Below are positions 32,343 to 40,955 of a stretch of 64,000 nucleotides of DNA, one piece after another. The DNA is from Haloparvum alkalitolerans (GTDB lineage Archaea > Halobacteriota > Halobacteria > Halobacteriales > Haloferacaceae): assembly GCF_050122995.1 (NCBI RefSeq), contig NZ_JBNLIA010000001.1, positions 124,001 through 188,000 of the forward strand, read 5' to 3'. A program made the translations under genes and the position numbers. The notes beneath the pieces were generated by a model, which saw nothing but the letters and a program-made list of their open reading frames with translations, did not search any database and was not told where the DNA came from. Positions within the stretch are counted from its first letter, which is position 1. Each line of letters opens with the position of its first letter.

Positions 32343-34439
32343 TCAGATCAGCCCCATCGCGAGGAAGCTCACGTAGGTGATCGCCAGCAGGATCACGACG
32401 TGTTTCACGCCGTCGCGGACCGTTCCCTCCCCGAGCTGTCCGCCGATCAGGCCGGAACAGACCGCCTGCACGACGGAGGCGTGGAGGAAGATGACCTCGT
32501 AGGCGGCGACGTCGATGTCGCCGAGCCCCTCGGTGATGCCGCCCCCGACGCCCGCGACGCCGCTCACGCCGCCGTCGGTCGCCACGCCGGCCTGCTCGAT
32601 GGCCGGGATGAACGCCACGGTGAGCGCGGCGATGATCCCGATGAAGACGAAAAAGGAGATGTAGATGACGATGAGGTAGGTCATCATCACCTGGTTGCGC
32701 TCCCGGCGGAGCTGTCTGGCCGCCCGCGCCTCGTCCGCCGCGATGTGGAGCACCGGGCCGATGTCGCCGCTGGCCCGCATCGCGTTGACGATGAGCGCCA
32801 CCGACCGCCCGACCATCGGCGACCGGATGCGGCGGTCCATCCGGTGGAGCGCCGTCTCCACGTCCGCGCCCCACTTGATGTCCCGCCAGGTGCGCTCGAG
32901 CTCGGGCGTGAGGTCCTCCAGGTCCGAGTTGGTGACGCGCTCGAAGCTCTCGACGACCGCCATCCCCGCCTCGTTGATCGACGCGAGCCGGTCGAGGAAG
33001 TCGGGGACCTGCGCCTCGATGTTCTTCGTCCGGCGCTTCTGTATCTCGTAGACCAGCCCGTACCCCCCGAGGACGAACAGCGTCGCCTCCACGAGCGGCA
33101 CGTCCACCGCCGTCGCGACCGTGAGCGGCGAGTCGATGGGGATCGGTGCCGCGCGGTTCACGATCCACAGGAGCGCGACCGGAACCGTGATCACGGCCGT
33201 CACCGCCGGGCTCCGGAGCAGCAGCTCGACCGGCCGCTCGACCCAGTCGAGGGCGGTGCGGAACCGGTCGTACTCGGCCAATCGCTCGCGGTCGGCCCGC
33301 CACCCGTCCGCGACGGCGCCGCCGTCCGGCAGCGTGAACTCCCCGTTCGGGTTCGCGGGGTCGCCGTCCTCGTCGGCGCGCAGCGCGGCCTCCCCGGGCG
33401 ACTGCAGCGACTGCGTGACGCTGTCGACGTAGACGATGAAGGCGGCGCTCGCGAGGGGCACGCCGACGTAGACCACGATCCGCAGGAGCGGGAGAGTGTC
33501 CTCGATCACCAGCCCGACGACGACGAGGATGGTGATGAAAAAGAGCGGCCCGGCGACGAGCACCGTCACGTACGCCTCCGCGAACGTCGACAGCAGCTCG
33601 AGGTACTGCTCCTGTTGGGACTCCGCCTCCTCCTGATACCGCTCGTACTGCTCGTGGAGGAAGTCCGACAGCGACCGACCCGACCCGAGCACGGAGGCGA
33701 GGTTCTCCGCGAACTCCTCCATGTTCTCGCTGGGCGTGCGCTCGCTCGTCCGCTGGAGCGCCGTCAGCGCGTCCGTCCCGAAGGTGTTCATGTCGCGGAC
33801 GGCCACGCCGAGCTCCGTGGCGGCCTCGCCGTACACGCGCTCGTTCTTCGCGAGCGTGTCCATCACCTTCGGAAACGCCATTCCCGACCGCGAGAGCGCG
33901 TAGACGAACGCCACCGTCCGCGGCAGCGTGGCCTCGATCTCGGAGGCCCGCGCCACCGCGCGCTGGCTCAACACCTCCCACCGGATCCAGTAGGTGCCGA
34001 GCGCCAGCAGCGACCCGACGGTCGCCGAGAAGAACAGCAGCAGCACGAACAGATCGCCGGGCGCGAGCTGTTCGAGTCGCGTGAGGTCCGCGAGGAACCC
34101 CAGCGCGCTCGGCAGCGCGCTCCGGATCGCCTCGCCGCCGACCTCCAGCAGCGCGAGGAACGCCGCGGCGACGTAGACGCCGAGGACGCTCCCCGCGGCC
34201 CCGAGCGTGCCCGCGTACAGCAGCGTCCGCGCGGCGTAGACGCGGTGGGTCCCGCCGGCGTGGGCCGCCCGCATCCGCTGTTGCTGCTCCCGCTTGCGCG
34301 GGCTCTCGTCGGCCACGTAGTCGCCGAAGAAGGAGAGCGCGACGCGGGAGACCAGCAGGTCGGCACGTCGGCTGACGAACGGCAACGCCAGCCCGGCACA
34401 CAGCGCCAGCGCCAGCGCCAGCGGGACGTACTGGATCAT
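32343..34439 (-). CDS. pilC: Archaeal type IV pilus membrane platform protein (PilC/TadC, T2SS-F family)
   Basis: The 698-aa protein has the haloarchaeal double-length T2SSF layout: N-terminal helices, a first T2SSF domain (about residues 100-330, with SGMAFPKVMDTLAKNERVYG) and a second (about 480-640, INEAGMAVVESFERVTNSDL), then C-terminal helices. It is the inner-membrane platform around which the PilB ATPase drives pilin assembly. Its ATG overlaps the stop of pilB by 4 bp (34436-34439). No pilin genes are visible near it; haloarchaeal pilins are often encoded elsewhere. Confidence 0.88.
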   Translation of the reverse strand: MIQYVPLALALALCAGLALPFVSRRADLLVSRVALSFFGDYVADESPRKREQQQRMRAAHAGGTHRVYAARTLLYAGTLGAAGSVLGVYVAAAFLALLEVGGEAIRSALPSALGFLADLTRLEQLAPGDLFVLLLFFSATVGSLLALGTYWIRWEVLSQRAVARASEIEATLPRTVAFVYALSRSGMAFPKVMDTLAKNERVYGEAATELGVAVRDMNTFGTDALTALQRTSERTPSENMEEFAENLASVLGSGRSLSDFLHEQYERYQEEAESQQEQYLELLSTFAEAYVTVLVAGPLFFITILVVVGLVIEDTLPLLRIVVYVGVPLASAAFIVYVDSVTQSLQSPGEAALRADEDGDPANPNGEFTLPDGGAVADGWRADRERLAEYDRFRTALDWVERPVELLLRSPAVTAVITVPVALLWIVNRAAPIPIDSPLTVATAVDVPLVEATLFVLGGYGLVYEIQKRRTKNIEAQVPDFLDRLASINEAGMAVVESFERVTNSDLEDLTPELERTWRDIKWGADVETALHRMDRRIRSPMVGRSVALIVNAMRASGDIGPVLHIAADEARAARQLRRERNQVMMTYLIVIYISFFVFIGIIAALTVAFIPAIEQAGVATDGGVSGVAGVGGGITEGLGDIDVAAYEVIFLHASVVQAVCSGLIGGQLGEGTVRDGVKHVVILLAITYVSFLAMGLI

Positions 34440-36058
34440 GCGCCCTCGAGCTCGTCCTCCAGCTTCTCCATCACGCGGTCGGCGTCGGCGTAGTACTCGT
34501 TGACCAGCGCGGTGAAGCGCCGGTACCCAGTCACGCCGAGTTCGCCGAGGAGTTCGAGGAACCGCTCGCGGCGGTTCATCTCGCGGAGCAACTGGGCGCG
34601 GCTCCAGCCGCGCTCCTCCTGGATCTCGCCGAGCAGCTCCGAGTCGTTCGAGGAGAACTCGTCGTCGCTCGGGTTCCACGTGAACGCCGAGGAGTAGTCG
34701 AGCTCGCCGGTCCGCTGGTCGATGTCGTGGATCTCGCCGATCACCTTCGCGCGGCGGACGCGCTCGTCGCCGAACCGCGAGAGCGTCTGGATCGACAGCA
34801 TGTCCAGCGACTGGACCATCGCGCGCGGCACGTTGATCGGCTCGTTCTCCAGCCGGTTGATCACCGTCTCGATGGAGTCGGCGTGCATCGTCGAGAAGGT
34901 GGTGTGGCCGGTGTTCATCGCCTGGAACAGCGTCACTGCCTCGTCGCCGCGCACCTCGCCGACGATGATGTACTCCGGGCGGTGCCGCAGCGCGGAGCGC
35001 AGCAGGTCGTACATGTCGATGTCCGACCCCTCGTGGAGCCGCTCGCGCGTCACCGAGGAGAGCCAGTTGTCGTGGTACAGCGACAGCTCCCGGGTGTCCT
35101 CGATGGTGAGAACCTTCGCCCGCGGCGGGATGAACATCGAGACGGCGTTCATCGAGGTGGTCTTCCCCGAGGCGGTCCCGCCCGCGAAGATGAGGCTCTT
35201 GTTGTGCTCGATGCAGAGCCAGAAGTACGCCATCTGCGCGACCGAGAACGTGCCGTAGTCGATCAGGTCGATGGGCGTGAACGGCTCCTCGGCGTACTGC
35301 CGGATGGTGAACGCGGAGCCGCGCGGGGTGACCTCCTCCCCGAGCGCGAGTTCCGCCCGCGAGCCGTCCGGCAGCGTCGTCTCCACGATGGGGTCGCCGA
35401 CGGAGATGTGGCGGCCGGACTGCTGGGCCAGCCGGATGACGTAGTTGTCGAGCTCCTCGCTGGCGAACTGGACGTTGGTCTCGATGTCCGTGTAGTCGGT
35501 GTGGTAGACGAAGATGGGGAGGTCGTAGCCGTCACAGGAGACGTCCTCGATGTGGCCGTCGTTCAGCAGGGGGTCGATCTTCCCGAACCCGCGGAAGTCG
35601 CGGTAGAGGTAGTACAGCAGGGTGTGGAACGTGTCCATCCCCACCTCCACGCCGTACTGCTCGAGGAGGTTCTCCAGTTCGTCCTTCAGCGTCTCCGCGT
35701 CGGCGGTCCCCACGCTCTCGCGGTAGAGCAGCGGGTCGCGGATGTCGTCGACGATCCGTCGCAGCAGGTCCACCTCGAAGTCGTCGAGGTCTGGTTCGAC
35801 CGCGTGGTACTGGTGTTCGCTCGCCTCGCGGTCGTAGGTGATCACGACGTACGCGTACGGGGCGTTCACCCAGTAGCGGTCGACCTCGTCGTGCCCGTCG
35901 GGGGCCGAGAAGGTGGCGAGCGGGCCGTCCTCGCCCGGCCGGAACGGTCGGACCTCCACGTCGGAGCCGCGAAGCATCTCCCAGGTCCGGACCACGCGAC
36001 GGCGAAGCATCTCGATCCGGTCTTCGGGCTCCCCACCCCGGCGGACGTCCCCCGACAT
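34436..36058 (-). CDS. pilB: Type II/IV secretion system ATPase (PilB family)
   Basis: The 540-aa hexameric ATPase powers assembly of type IV pili. Walker A is GGTASGKTTSMNA at about residues 290-302, the Asp box is in LTIEDTRELSL, Walker B is EYIIVGEVRGDEA, and the His box is TTFSTMHADSIETVI. The N-terminal domain (residues 1-180) is the longer version of haloarchaeal PilB proteins. A TATA-like TTTTTAAGC (about 36090-36098) lies 30-40 nt before the ATG. It heads the pilB-pilC operon, perhaps with the Agl23-like gene. Confidence 0.9.
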   Translation of the reverse strand: MSGDVRRGGEPEDRIEMLRRRVVRTWEMLRGSDVEVRPFRPGEDGPLATFSAPDGHDEVDRYWVNAPYAYVVITYDREASEHQYHAVEPDLDDFEVDLLRRIVDDIRDPLLYRESVGTADAETLKDELENLLEQYGVEVGMDTFHTLLYYLYRDFRGFGKIDPLLNDGHIEDVSCDGYDLPIFVYHTDYTDIETNVQFASEELDNYVIRLAQQSGRHISVGDPIVETTLPDGSRAELALGEEVTPRGSAFTIRQYAEEPFTPIDLIDYGTFSVAQMAYFWLCIEHNKSLIFAGGTASGKTTSMNAVSMFIPPRAKVLTIEDTRELSLYHDNWLSSVTRERLHEGSDIDMYDLLRSALRHRPEYIIVGEVRGDEAVTLFQAMNTGHTTFSTMHADSIETVINRLENEPINVPRAMVQSLDMLSIQTLSRFGDERVRRAKVIGEIHDIDQRTGELDYSSAFTWNPSDDEFSSNDSELLGEIQEERGWSRAQLLREMNRRERFLELLGELGVTGYRRFTALVNEYYADADRVMEKLEDELEGA

Positions 36059-36117
36059 CTATTCGTCTCGTCTATGGCGGGTGACCGCTTAAAAACCTGC
36101 GTCCGGCCGAGAAACTG

Positions 36118-36440
36118 TCGCCACAGCGACCTCCGAGGTGCGGTGCTGGTGCGGTCGCGGTGCTGGTGCGGTCGCGGTGCTGGTGCGGTCGCGGTGCTGG
36201 TGCGGTCGCGGTGCCGTGCTGTCGGCGCGCGCCGCGGCGACCGCGAAGCGCGTCGCCGCGACCGCGCGAGGGAGGGCTGGACGCGGCCGCGATGCGGTGC
36301 GTTGCGGCTCCGCGGCCGCGTCCAGCCCGAGGCTGGGGAGGTGTGAGGCCTGCGGTGCTGTGGGGGAGGAGCGGGGCGGTACGGGGTGGGACTGAAAGGG
36401 GTAGCCGGCCCGATCCGACCCCGGCACCGTCACAGAAACC
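36118..36440 (-). repeat. Intergenic hairpin element, copy 2 (reverse orientation)
   Basis: Read on the reverse strand from 36440: TTTCTGTGACGGTGCCGGGG, the GCCGGCT block, CTTTCAGTCCCACC (36385-36398), a variable stretch, CCTCACACCTCCCCAGCC ending near 36331, then a perfect 18-bp hairpin with arms 36274-36291 and 36311-36328 and a 19-nt loop. A second hairpin has 9-bp arms at 36233-36241 and 36252-36260 with a 10-nt loop; then come the GCGCGCGCCGAC block and a 17-nt tandem array. The element begins 22 nt after the stop of top6A and has the same orientation. It fills most of the 403-bp gap between top6A and pilB. Confidence 0.65.
36144..36211 (+). repeat. Perfect tandem array, 17-nt unit, four copies
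   Basis: TGCTGGTGCGGTCGCGG recurs four times without a mismatch at 36144, 36161, 36178 and 36195. It lies at the far end of element copy 2, whereas the 21-nt array of copy 1 lies in the middle of its element, so the arrays arose independently. A 17-nt period breaks any reading frame. Confidence 0.9.
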
Positions 36441-36461
36441 GCACCGACGAGAGTCTCCCTC

Positions 36462-37550
36462 TTAGATCACGCCCATCGTGTCGAGCCGCTCCGGGAGGTA
36501 GGTGTCGGTCACGAAGTCGAGCCCGCGGCTGGCGAGCGCCTGCTGTTCGGACTTCTTGCCGATGTCGAGCTGGAGCTCGATCTGCTCCTCCCAGTAGTCG
36601 GTCTGGAACCGGGGATCCTCCAGCTCGGACTCCAGCGCGTTCACGTCGGAGTCGGAGAGGGGGTCGCTCGGCAGGTCGTACTCCACGATGTCCTCGGGCC
36701 GGATCCCGACGAAGCGCGCCTCGGGCGTCGCGAGGTACTCCGAGAGGTGCGCGGACTTGATCGAGCCGTACGCCACCGAGCCGAAGATGCGGTACGACCA
36801 CGGGTCGCCGTCGGTGAAGACGACCACCGGAAGCTCGAGTTCGTCGCGGAGCCGCTTCGTGATCCGCCGGGTCGCGCGCGCCGGCTGGCCCTTGAGGTGG
36901 ACCACGAGGCAGTTGTACGCCTCGTCGAAGCCGTTCTCGACCAGCCGGTCGCGCATGCCGCCGGTCTCGACGCACATCACGAAGTCGATGTCGTGGTCGA
37001 GGAACTCGATCATGTCCGGGTTGTTGGGGATCTGGTAGCCGCCCTCGCCCACGTCCTCCTGACAGTGGATCTCGCGTTCCCCGCGGCGGGTCTGCTCGCG
37101 GAGCTCCAGCGGCCCCATCAGGGTCGCGCCGGACTCCTCCGGCCGCATGTGGAAGTCCTCGCGGGTGACCCCGGAGACGATCTCGAGGTCCTCGACGAGG
37201 TCGTTCGACTCGTCCTGGCTCTTGAACTGCGCCTCGTCGTTGTCCCACGACTCCGAGAGGTAGTACAGCTCACGTAGGGTCGACGAGCGGTCCTCCTCCA
37301 ACTGGTCGGCGAGGAACTCGATCGTGTACACCGCCTTCAGCAGCTTCCGCGCGCCGCGCACGGAGTTGGCGCTGCGCGTCGAGGTGCGGTCGCCGTACGT
37401 CCAGACGCCGCTTTCGGGGTCGTACTCGATGTTGCTCTTGGTCCGCGTGGGCAGGGTCATCTCGGGGATCTGCCCGCCCGCGAACTGGTCGTAGAACTCC
37501 GCCGCCAGGTCGATGAGCTGTTCTCGCGCTTCCTGTTCGTTGGTAGCCAT
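36462..37550 (-). CDS. top6A: DNA topoisomerase VI subunit A (Spo11-like)
   Basis: The 362-aa subunit makes the DNA double-strand break of the type IIB topoisomerase. The catalytic tyrosine is in STLRELYYLSES (Y96/Y97, most likely the second), and the Toprim domain shows VETGGMRDRLVENGF with the acidic VVVFTDGDPWSYRIFG. The C-terminal AYGSIKSAHLSEYLATP is the usual Spo11/Top6A end. The start shares one base with the stop of top6B (37550), so translation is coupled. The length is normal. Confidence 0.95.
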   Translation of the reverse strand: MATNEQEAREQLIDLAAEFYDQFAGGQIPEMTLPTRTKSNIEYDPESGVWTYGDRTSTRSANSVRGARKLLKAVYTIEFLADQLEEDRSSTLRELYYLSESWDNDEAQFKSQDESNDLVEDLEIVSGVTREDFHMRPEESGATLMGPLELREQTRRGEREIHCQEDVGEGGYQIPNNPDMIEFLDHDIDFVMCVETGGMRDRLVENGFDEAYNCLVVHLKGQPARATRRITKRLRDELELPVVVFTDGDPWSYRIFGSVAYGSIKSAHLSEYLATPEARFVGIRPEDIVEYDLPSDPLSDSDVNALESELEDPRFQTDYWEEQIELQLDIGKKSEQQALASRGLDFVTDTYLPERLDTMGVI

Positions 37551-39970
37551 CAGGCGTTCACCGTGAGTTTCTCAGTCTCGACGCCGTCGACGCTCACGTC
37601 GAAGTCGGCGTCGTCCGATACCGCGTACGTCAGGGTCGCCTCCTCGCCGGCCGCGACGGTCGGCTTCCACTGGAGGAACCACTCGCCGTCCATGTCGACG
37701 ACCGTCCCGTCGGAGGCGTCGGTCGGCTCCGCGGAGACGATTTCCGTGACCTCCAGGTCCTCGTTGGTGTCGGAGTAGTTCTCGACCCGGAGCGTGACGG
37801 TGCCGTCGTCGATTTCGCGCTCGACGCTGACGTTGTTCATGATGCGCGCGAGCGCGCCGTCGATGTCCGGCCGCGAGCGCCCGGTCACCTCCGCGACCTT
37901 GTCGGCCATCTCCGGGAGGATGCGGCCGAGCACGTCCTGCTTCTCGCGGCGCTTCTGCATCGAGCGCCGCTTGTTGAGGAACGACTTCAGCTCGCGGGCG
38001 GCCTCCCGGATGGCGAGTTCGATCTCGTCTTCGATCTCCGGGATGTTCGCGAGCGCGTCCTTGGACTCGCTCGTAAACGGCACGTTCGTCGAGGCGACGT
38101 GGACCATGATCACCGCCGGGCCCTTCGGGATCCCGCTGCCGCCGGGCTGGTCGAGCCCGTAGTTGCGCCAGCCGATGCGCTTGACCACGTCGGTCGTCGC
38201 GCAGGCGCCGCGCTGGTAGACGAGGGGAACGCGGTTGGCAAAGCGCATCACCTGCGCGGTGCCGTCGGCCGGTATCTCGCCGCCGTAGGCGATGCCGGCC
38301 TCCACGATGAAGGGGTCGCCGCCGTGGACCTCCGCGTCGCGGGTCGCGGCCGCGTAGAAGTCCGCGTCGAACTCCTTGCGCAGGCCGGCCTCGACCAGTT
38401 CCTCGGTGATGGGCGCCAGGCAGTCGGTCGGCGGCGCGAGGATGTCCGTCTCGCGCATCGCCTCCAGCAGCTCGGCCGCCGCGTCGCGGTCCTCCGCGAC
38501 CGATCCCACGTTCGGCGTCTCGTCGGGCACGGTCCGCATCCGCGCCCACAGCGCGTCGGCGACGTTCTCGCGGGCGGTCTCGCCGAAGGTGGCCTCGCGC
38601 TGTTCGGCCACGAAGGCCGCGGCGTCGGCGACGAGCCGGTCGAGGTCGTCACGGTTCAGCCGGAAGCGGTCGTCGTCGAGGTCGGCGAAGCGATACGCCA
38701 GCGCCTCGGCGAGCGCCTCCACGTCGGCGTCGTCCTTGCGCGTGCTCGTCGCCTCGTCCGTGAGCGCGTACAGGTCCGGGATCAGCCGCTCGTCGTCCGC
38801 TTCGCCGTCGGCGCTCGCGCCCGATATCGCCTCCCACGCCGCCGCGGTCGCGTTCTCGCGGACCGTCGCCCCGAAGGTGCGTCCCGTATCCTCTTCGACC
38901 CCGTCGGCGACGTTGTCGACGATCGCTCGGAGTTCGAACCGGGTGAGGTGCTCGTTGTTCGAGACCGTATCAGCCACGCCGTCCGCGAACGCCGCGGTCG
39001 CCTCCTTCCCCTTGTTCGAGACCGCGGACTGCACGGCGCGGGCCACGTCCGCGTCGTCGTGCGCCTCGGGCGGCGACCACGCCATCTCGCGGCCGAAGTG
39101 GCGGTCGCGGAAGTTGTCCAGCACCGAGTCGGCCGTCTTCTTGCCGACCCGGGTGAACTCCTCCTGCATGAAGCCGGAGACGGAGTAGGAATCGGTCGCG
39201 CCGAGCATCTTGATCAGCGTCCCGAGTTCGACGCCGTGTGGGTGCGGGCGGATCTCCTCGGTCTCCGCGGGGAGCTGGTCGGTCGCCCGCTCGAACTTCA
39301 GCGGCTCGTCGAGCCCCGGCTCGCGGAGCTCGATCCGTGCGTGCGGGTTGACGACCGCGGTGTGTTTGATGTAGTCGTGGAGCTGGTTGCGGGCGCGCAT
39401 GTTCACCTCCATCTCCAGCTCGATCCGGGTGCCGTGCGGGCGGTCCCACGTGGTCGTCTCGTCGACGCTGATCTCCGGTTCGTTCTCGTCCGTGTCGATG
39501 ATCAGCTCGAAGTACTGGGCCTCCTCCTGCCCCTTCGGCCGCGAGGTGATCTTCGCCGGCTGGCCGGAGGTGAGCTGCGAGTAGAGCACGGCCGCGGAGA
39601 TACCGATCCCCTGCTGGCCGCGGCTCTGCTCGCGGGCGTGGAACCGGCTGCCGTACAGCAGCTTCCCGAACACCTTCGGGAGCTGCTCCTTCGTGATCCC
39701 GGGCCCGTTGTCCTCGATCACGAGTCGGTAGTAGTCGCCGACCTCCGTGATCTCGACGTAGATGTCGGGGAGGACGCCGGCCTCCTCGGTCGCGTCGAGG
39801 GCGTTGTCGACGGCCTCCTTGACTGCCGTCACGAGCCCCCGGGCGCCCGAGTCGAACCCGAGCATGTGTTTGTTCTTCTCGAAGAACTCGGCGATGGAGA
39901 TCTGGCGCTGGTTCTCGGCCAGCTCGTCCGCGATCCCCTCCCCCTCGCCGAGGGTCGACTGGAAGCTCAT
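37550..39970 (-). CDS. top6B: DNA topoisomerase VI subunit B
   Basis: The 806-aa ATPase subunit controls strand passage. The GHKL fold shows the Bergerat motifs AVKEAVDNALDATEEAG, VIEDNGPGI and the glycine-rich GQQGIGISAAVLYSQL; the transducer domain contains the switch lysine region near GIPKGPAVIMVHVAS. An acidic insertion of about 200 residues (roughly 320-520) with repeated ADGVAD-like helices is typical for haloarchaeal Top6B. The C-terminal beta-sandwich (residues 700-806) is present. A TATA-like GTTAAAAC (39997-40004) is about 30 nt from the ATG. In several other haloarchaea, as I recall, gyrBA sit next to top6BA, but not here. Confidence 0.94.
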   Translation of the reverse strand: MSFQSTLGEGEGIADELAENQRQISIAEFFEKNKHMLGFDSGARGLVTAVKEAVDNALDATEEAGVLPDIYVEITEVGDYYRLVIEDNGPGITKEQLPKVFGKLLYGSRFHAREQSRGQQGIGISAAVLYSQLTSGQPAKITSRPKGQEEAQYFELIIDTDENEPEISVDETTTWDRPHGTRIELEMEVNMRARNQLHDYIKHTAVVNPHARIELREPGLDEPLKFERATDQLPAETEEIRPHPHGVELGTLIKMLGATDSYSVSGFMQEEFTRVGKKTADSVLDNFRDRHFGREMAWSPPEAHDDADVARAVQSAVSNKGKEATAAFADGVADTVSNNEHLTRFELRAIVDNVADGVEEDTGRTFGATVRENATAAAWEAISGASADGEADDERLIPDLYALTDEATSTRKDDADVEALAEALAYRFADLDDDRFRLNRDDLDRLVADAAAFVAEQREATFGETARENVADALWARMRTVPDETPNVGSVAEDRDAAAELLEAMRETDILAPPTDCLAPITEELVEAGLRKEFDADFYAAATRDAEVHGGDPFIVEAGIAYGGEIPADGTAQVMRFANRVPLVYQRGACATTDVVKRIGWRNYGLDQPGGSGIPKGPAVIMVHVASTNVPFTSESKDALANIPEIEDEIELAIREAARELKSFLNKRRSMQKRREKQDVLGRILPEMADKVAEVTGRSRPDIDGALARIMNNVSVEREIDDGTVTLRVENYSDTNEDLEVTEIVSAEPTDASDGTVVDMDGEWFLQWKPTVAAGEEATLTYAVSDDADFDVSVDGVETEKLTVNA

Positions 39971-40184
39971 TCTGTGGCGGTTCTTGCTCGCTGGGGGTTA
40001 AAACCTCTCCGGCGGCGGGGCGAAAGTGGTCCGCGTCCGGCGGTCGTGAACGCCGGTCGCGGACCGACGGTCCGGTCCGCGGTCGACGCGCCCCGCCGTC
40101 GTGTCTGGCCACCAACCCTTTCCGGCGAGGCGAGTAACCTCGAACCGGCCCGCGTCGGGAGCACTCCCGAGCGGGGGATCACCC

Positions 40185-40631
40185 ATGAACTTCGACGACT
40201 TCACCGGCGAGGTACAGCACCGCATCGAGGGCGGCACGCAGGGGGAGGCCGTGCGTGCGACGCGGGCGGTCCTCTCGACGCTCGGCGAACGCGTCGACGC
40301 CGGCGGGGCGACCGACCTCGCCAGCCCCCTCCCGATGGAGATCGACCGGTTCCTGCTCGCGGTCGAGCACGGGCAGCGGTTCGACTATGACGAATTTATC
40401 GAGCGCGTGACCGACCGCGCCAACTACGACGACGTCGACGTGTCCTTCGGCAAGGGCGGCGCCATCGACCCGTCGGACGCCGACTTCTACGCGAAGGCGG
40501 TCGTCGCGCTCGTCGCCGACCAGCTGCCGGGCGGCCAGACCGACCAGCTCCGCGACCAGCTCCCCGACGACTACGCGTCCCTGTTCGAGTTCGTCGACGC
40601 CGAGCGGACGCCCTGGGAGGCGCAGGACTGA
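40185..40631 (+). CDS. DUF2267-type conserved protein
   Basis: The 148-aa all-helical protein begins MNFDDFTGEVQHRIEGGTQG and has ATRAVLSTLGERVDAGGATD and DADFYAKAVVALVADQLPGG, matching the DUF2267 family pattern of two four-helix repeats (LxTLxERLxxGEAxDLAAQLP). The function of the family is unknown, though it is often found with stress genes. The ATG at 40185 is preferred to longer in-frame starts because it opens directly into the domain. It is divergent from top6B. Confidence 0.75.
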   Translation: MNFDDFTGEVQHRIEGGTQGEAVRATRAVLSTLGERVDAGGATDLASPLPMEIDRFLLAVEHGQRFDYDEFIERVTDRANYDDVDVSFGKGGAIDPSDADFYAKAVVALVADQLPGGQTDQLRDQLPDDYASLFEFVDAERTPWEAQD

Positions 40632-40661
40632 CCGGGCGGCGCGCTCGCCGCCGTCCCGCTT

Positions 40662-40840
40662 CGTTCAGTCCTACCCCGAACCGCTCCGCACAGCACCGCA
40701 ACCGCCCTGCAACCGCACCGAAGCCTCACGCCTCCACAGCCTCACGCCGCCCCTGCCTCACACCTCCCCAGCCTCGGCCGCGGCGACACGCTTCGCGGTC
40801 GCCACGGCGCGCGCCGACCGCGACAGCACCGCATGCGCAC
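40662..40840 (+). repeat. Intergenic hairpin element, copy 3 (sense, short form)
   Basis: GTTCAGTCCTACC (40663-40675) is a degenerate version of the CTTTCAGTCCCACC block, followed by CCGCTCCGCACAGCACCGCA, two partial CCTCACGCC copies, and CCTCACACCTCCCCAGCC at 40756-40773 continuing TCGG, identical to copy 1. The first hairpin is missing; the second is kept, with arms GGCGAC (40782-40787) and GTCGCC (40798-40803) and the 10-nt loop ACGCTTCGCG, nearly the loop of copy 2. It ends with GCGCGCGCCGACCG and CGACAGCACCGC. It starts about 30 nt after the DUF2267 stop, same direction. Confidence 0.6.
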
Positions 40841-40852
40841 GGCCGGAGCGAG

Positions 40853-40886
40853 TACTTGTGAAGTAAAATCACATAAAGATTTAACC
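40853..40886 (+). promoter_or_regulatory. Candidate operator and TATA box of the amylase gene
   Basis: Two overlapping inverted repeats: TACTT-GTG-AAGTA at 40853-40865 and TGTGA-N7-TCACA at 40857-40873, directly followed by a TATA-like ATTTAACC at 40879-40886. Transcription would start near 40908, leaving about 45 nt of leader to the ATG at 40956. The AT-rich patch stands out in a very GC-rich region. A regulator bound here would sit at about -55 to -35, over the BRE, so repression or TFB recruitment are both possible. The TACT half-site recalls TrmB-type sugar regulators. Confidence 0.5.
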
Positions 40887-40955
40887 GGGTGCCGGAGGAC
40901 CGGAAGGTATCCCGCGAGCGCGCCACGCGTTGGCACGGCGCTCGCGCTCACAGCC

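Noticed and set aside
36118..36440. Rho-independent terminator only
   Set aside because: The 18-bp hairpin is not followed by a T-run and is embedded in blocks shared with four other gaps, so a simple terminator does not explain it.
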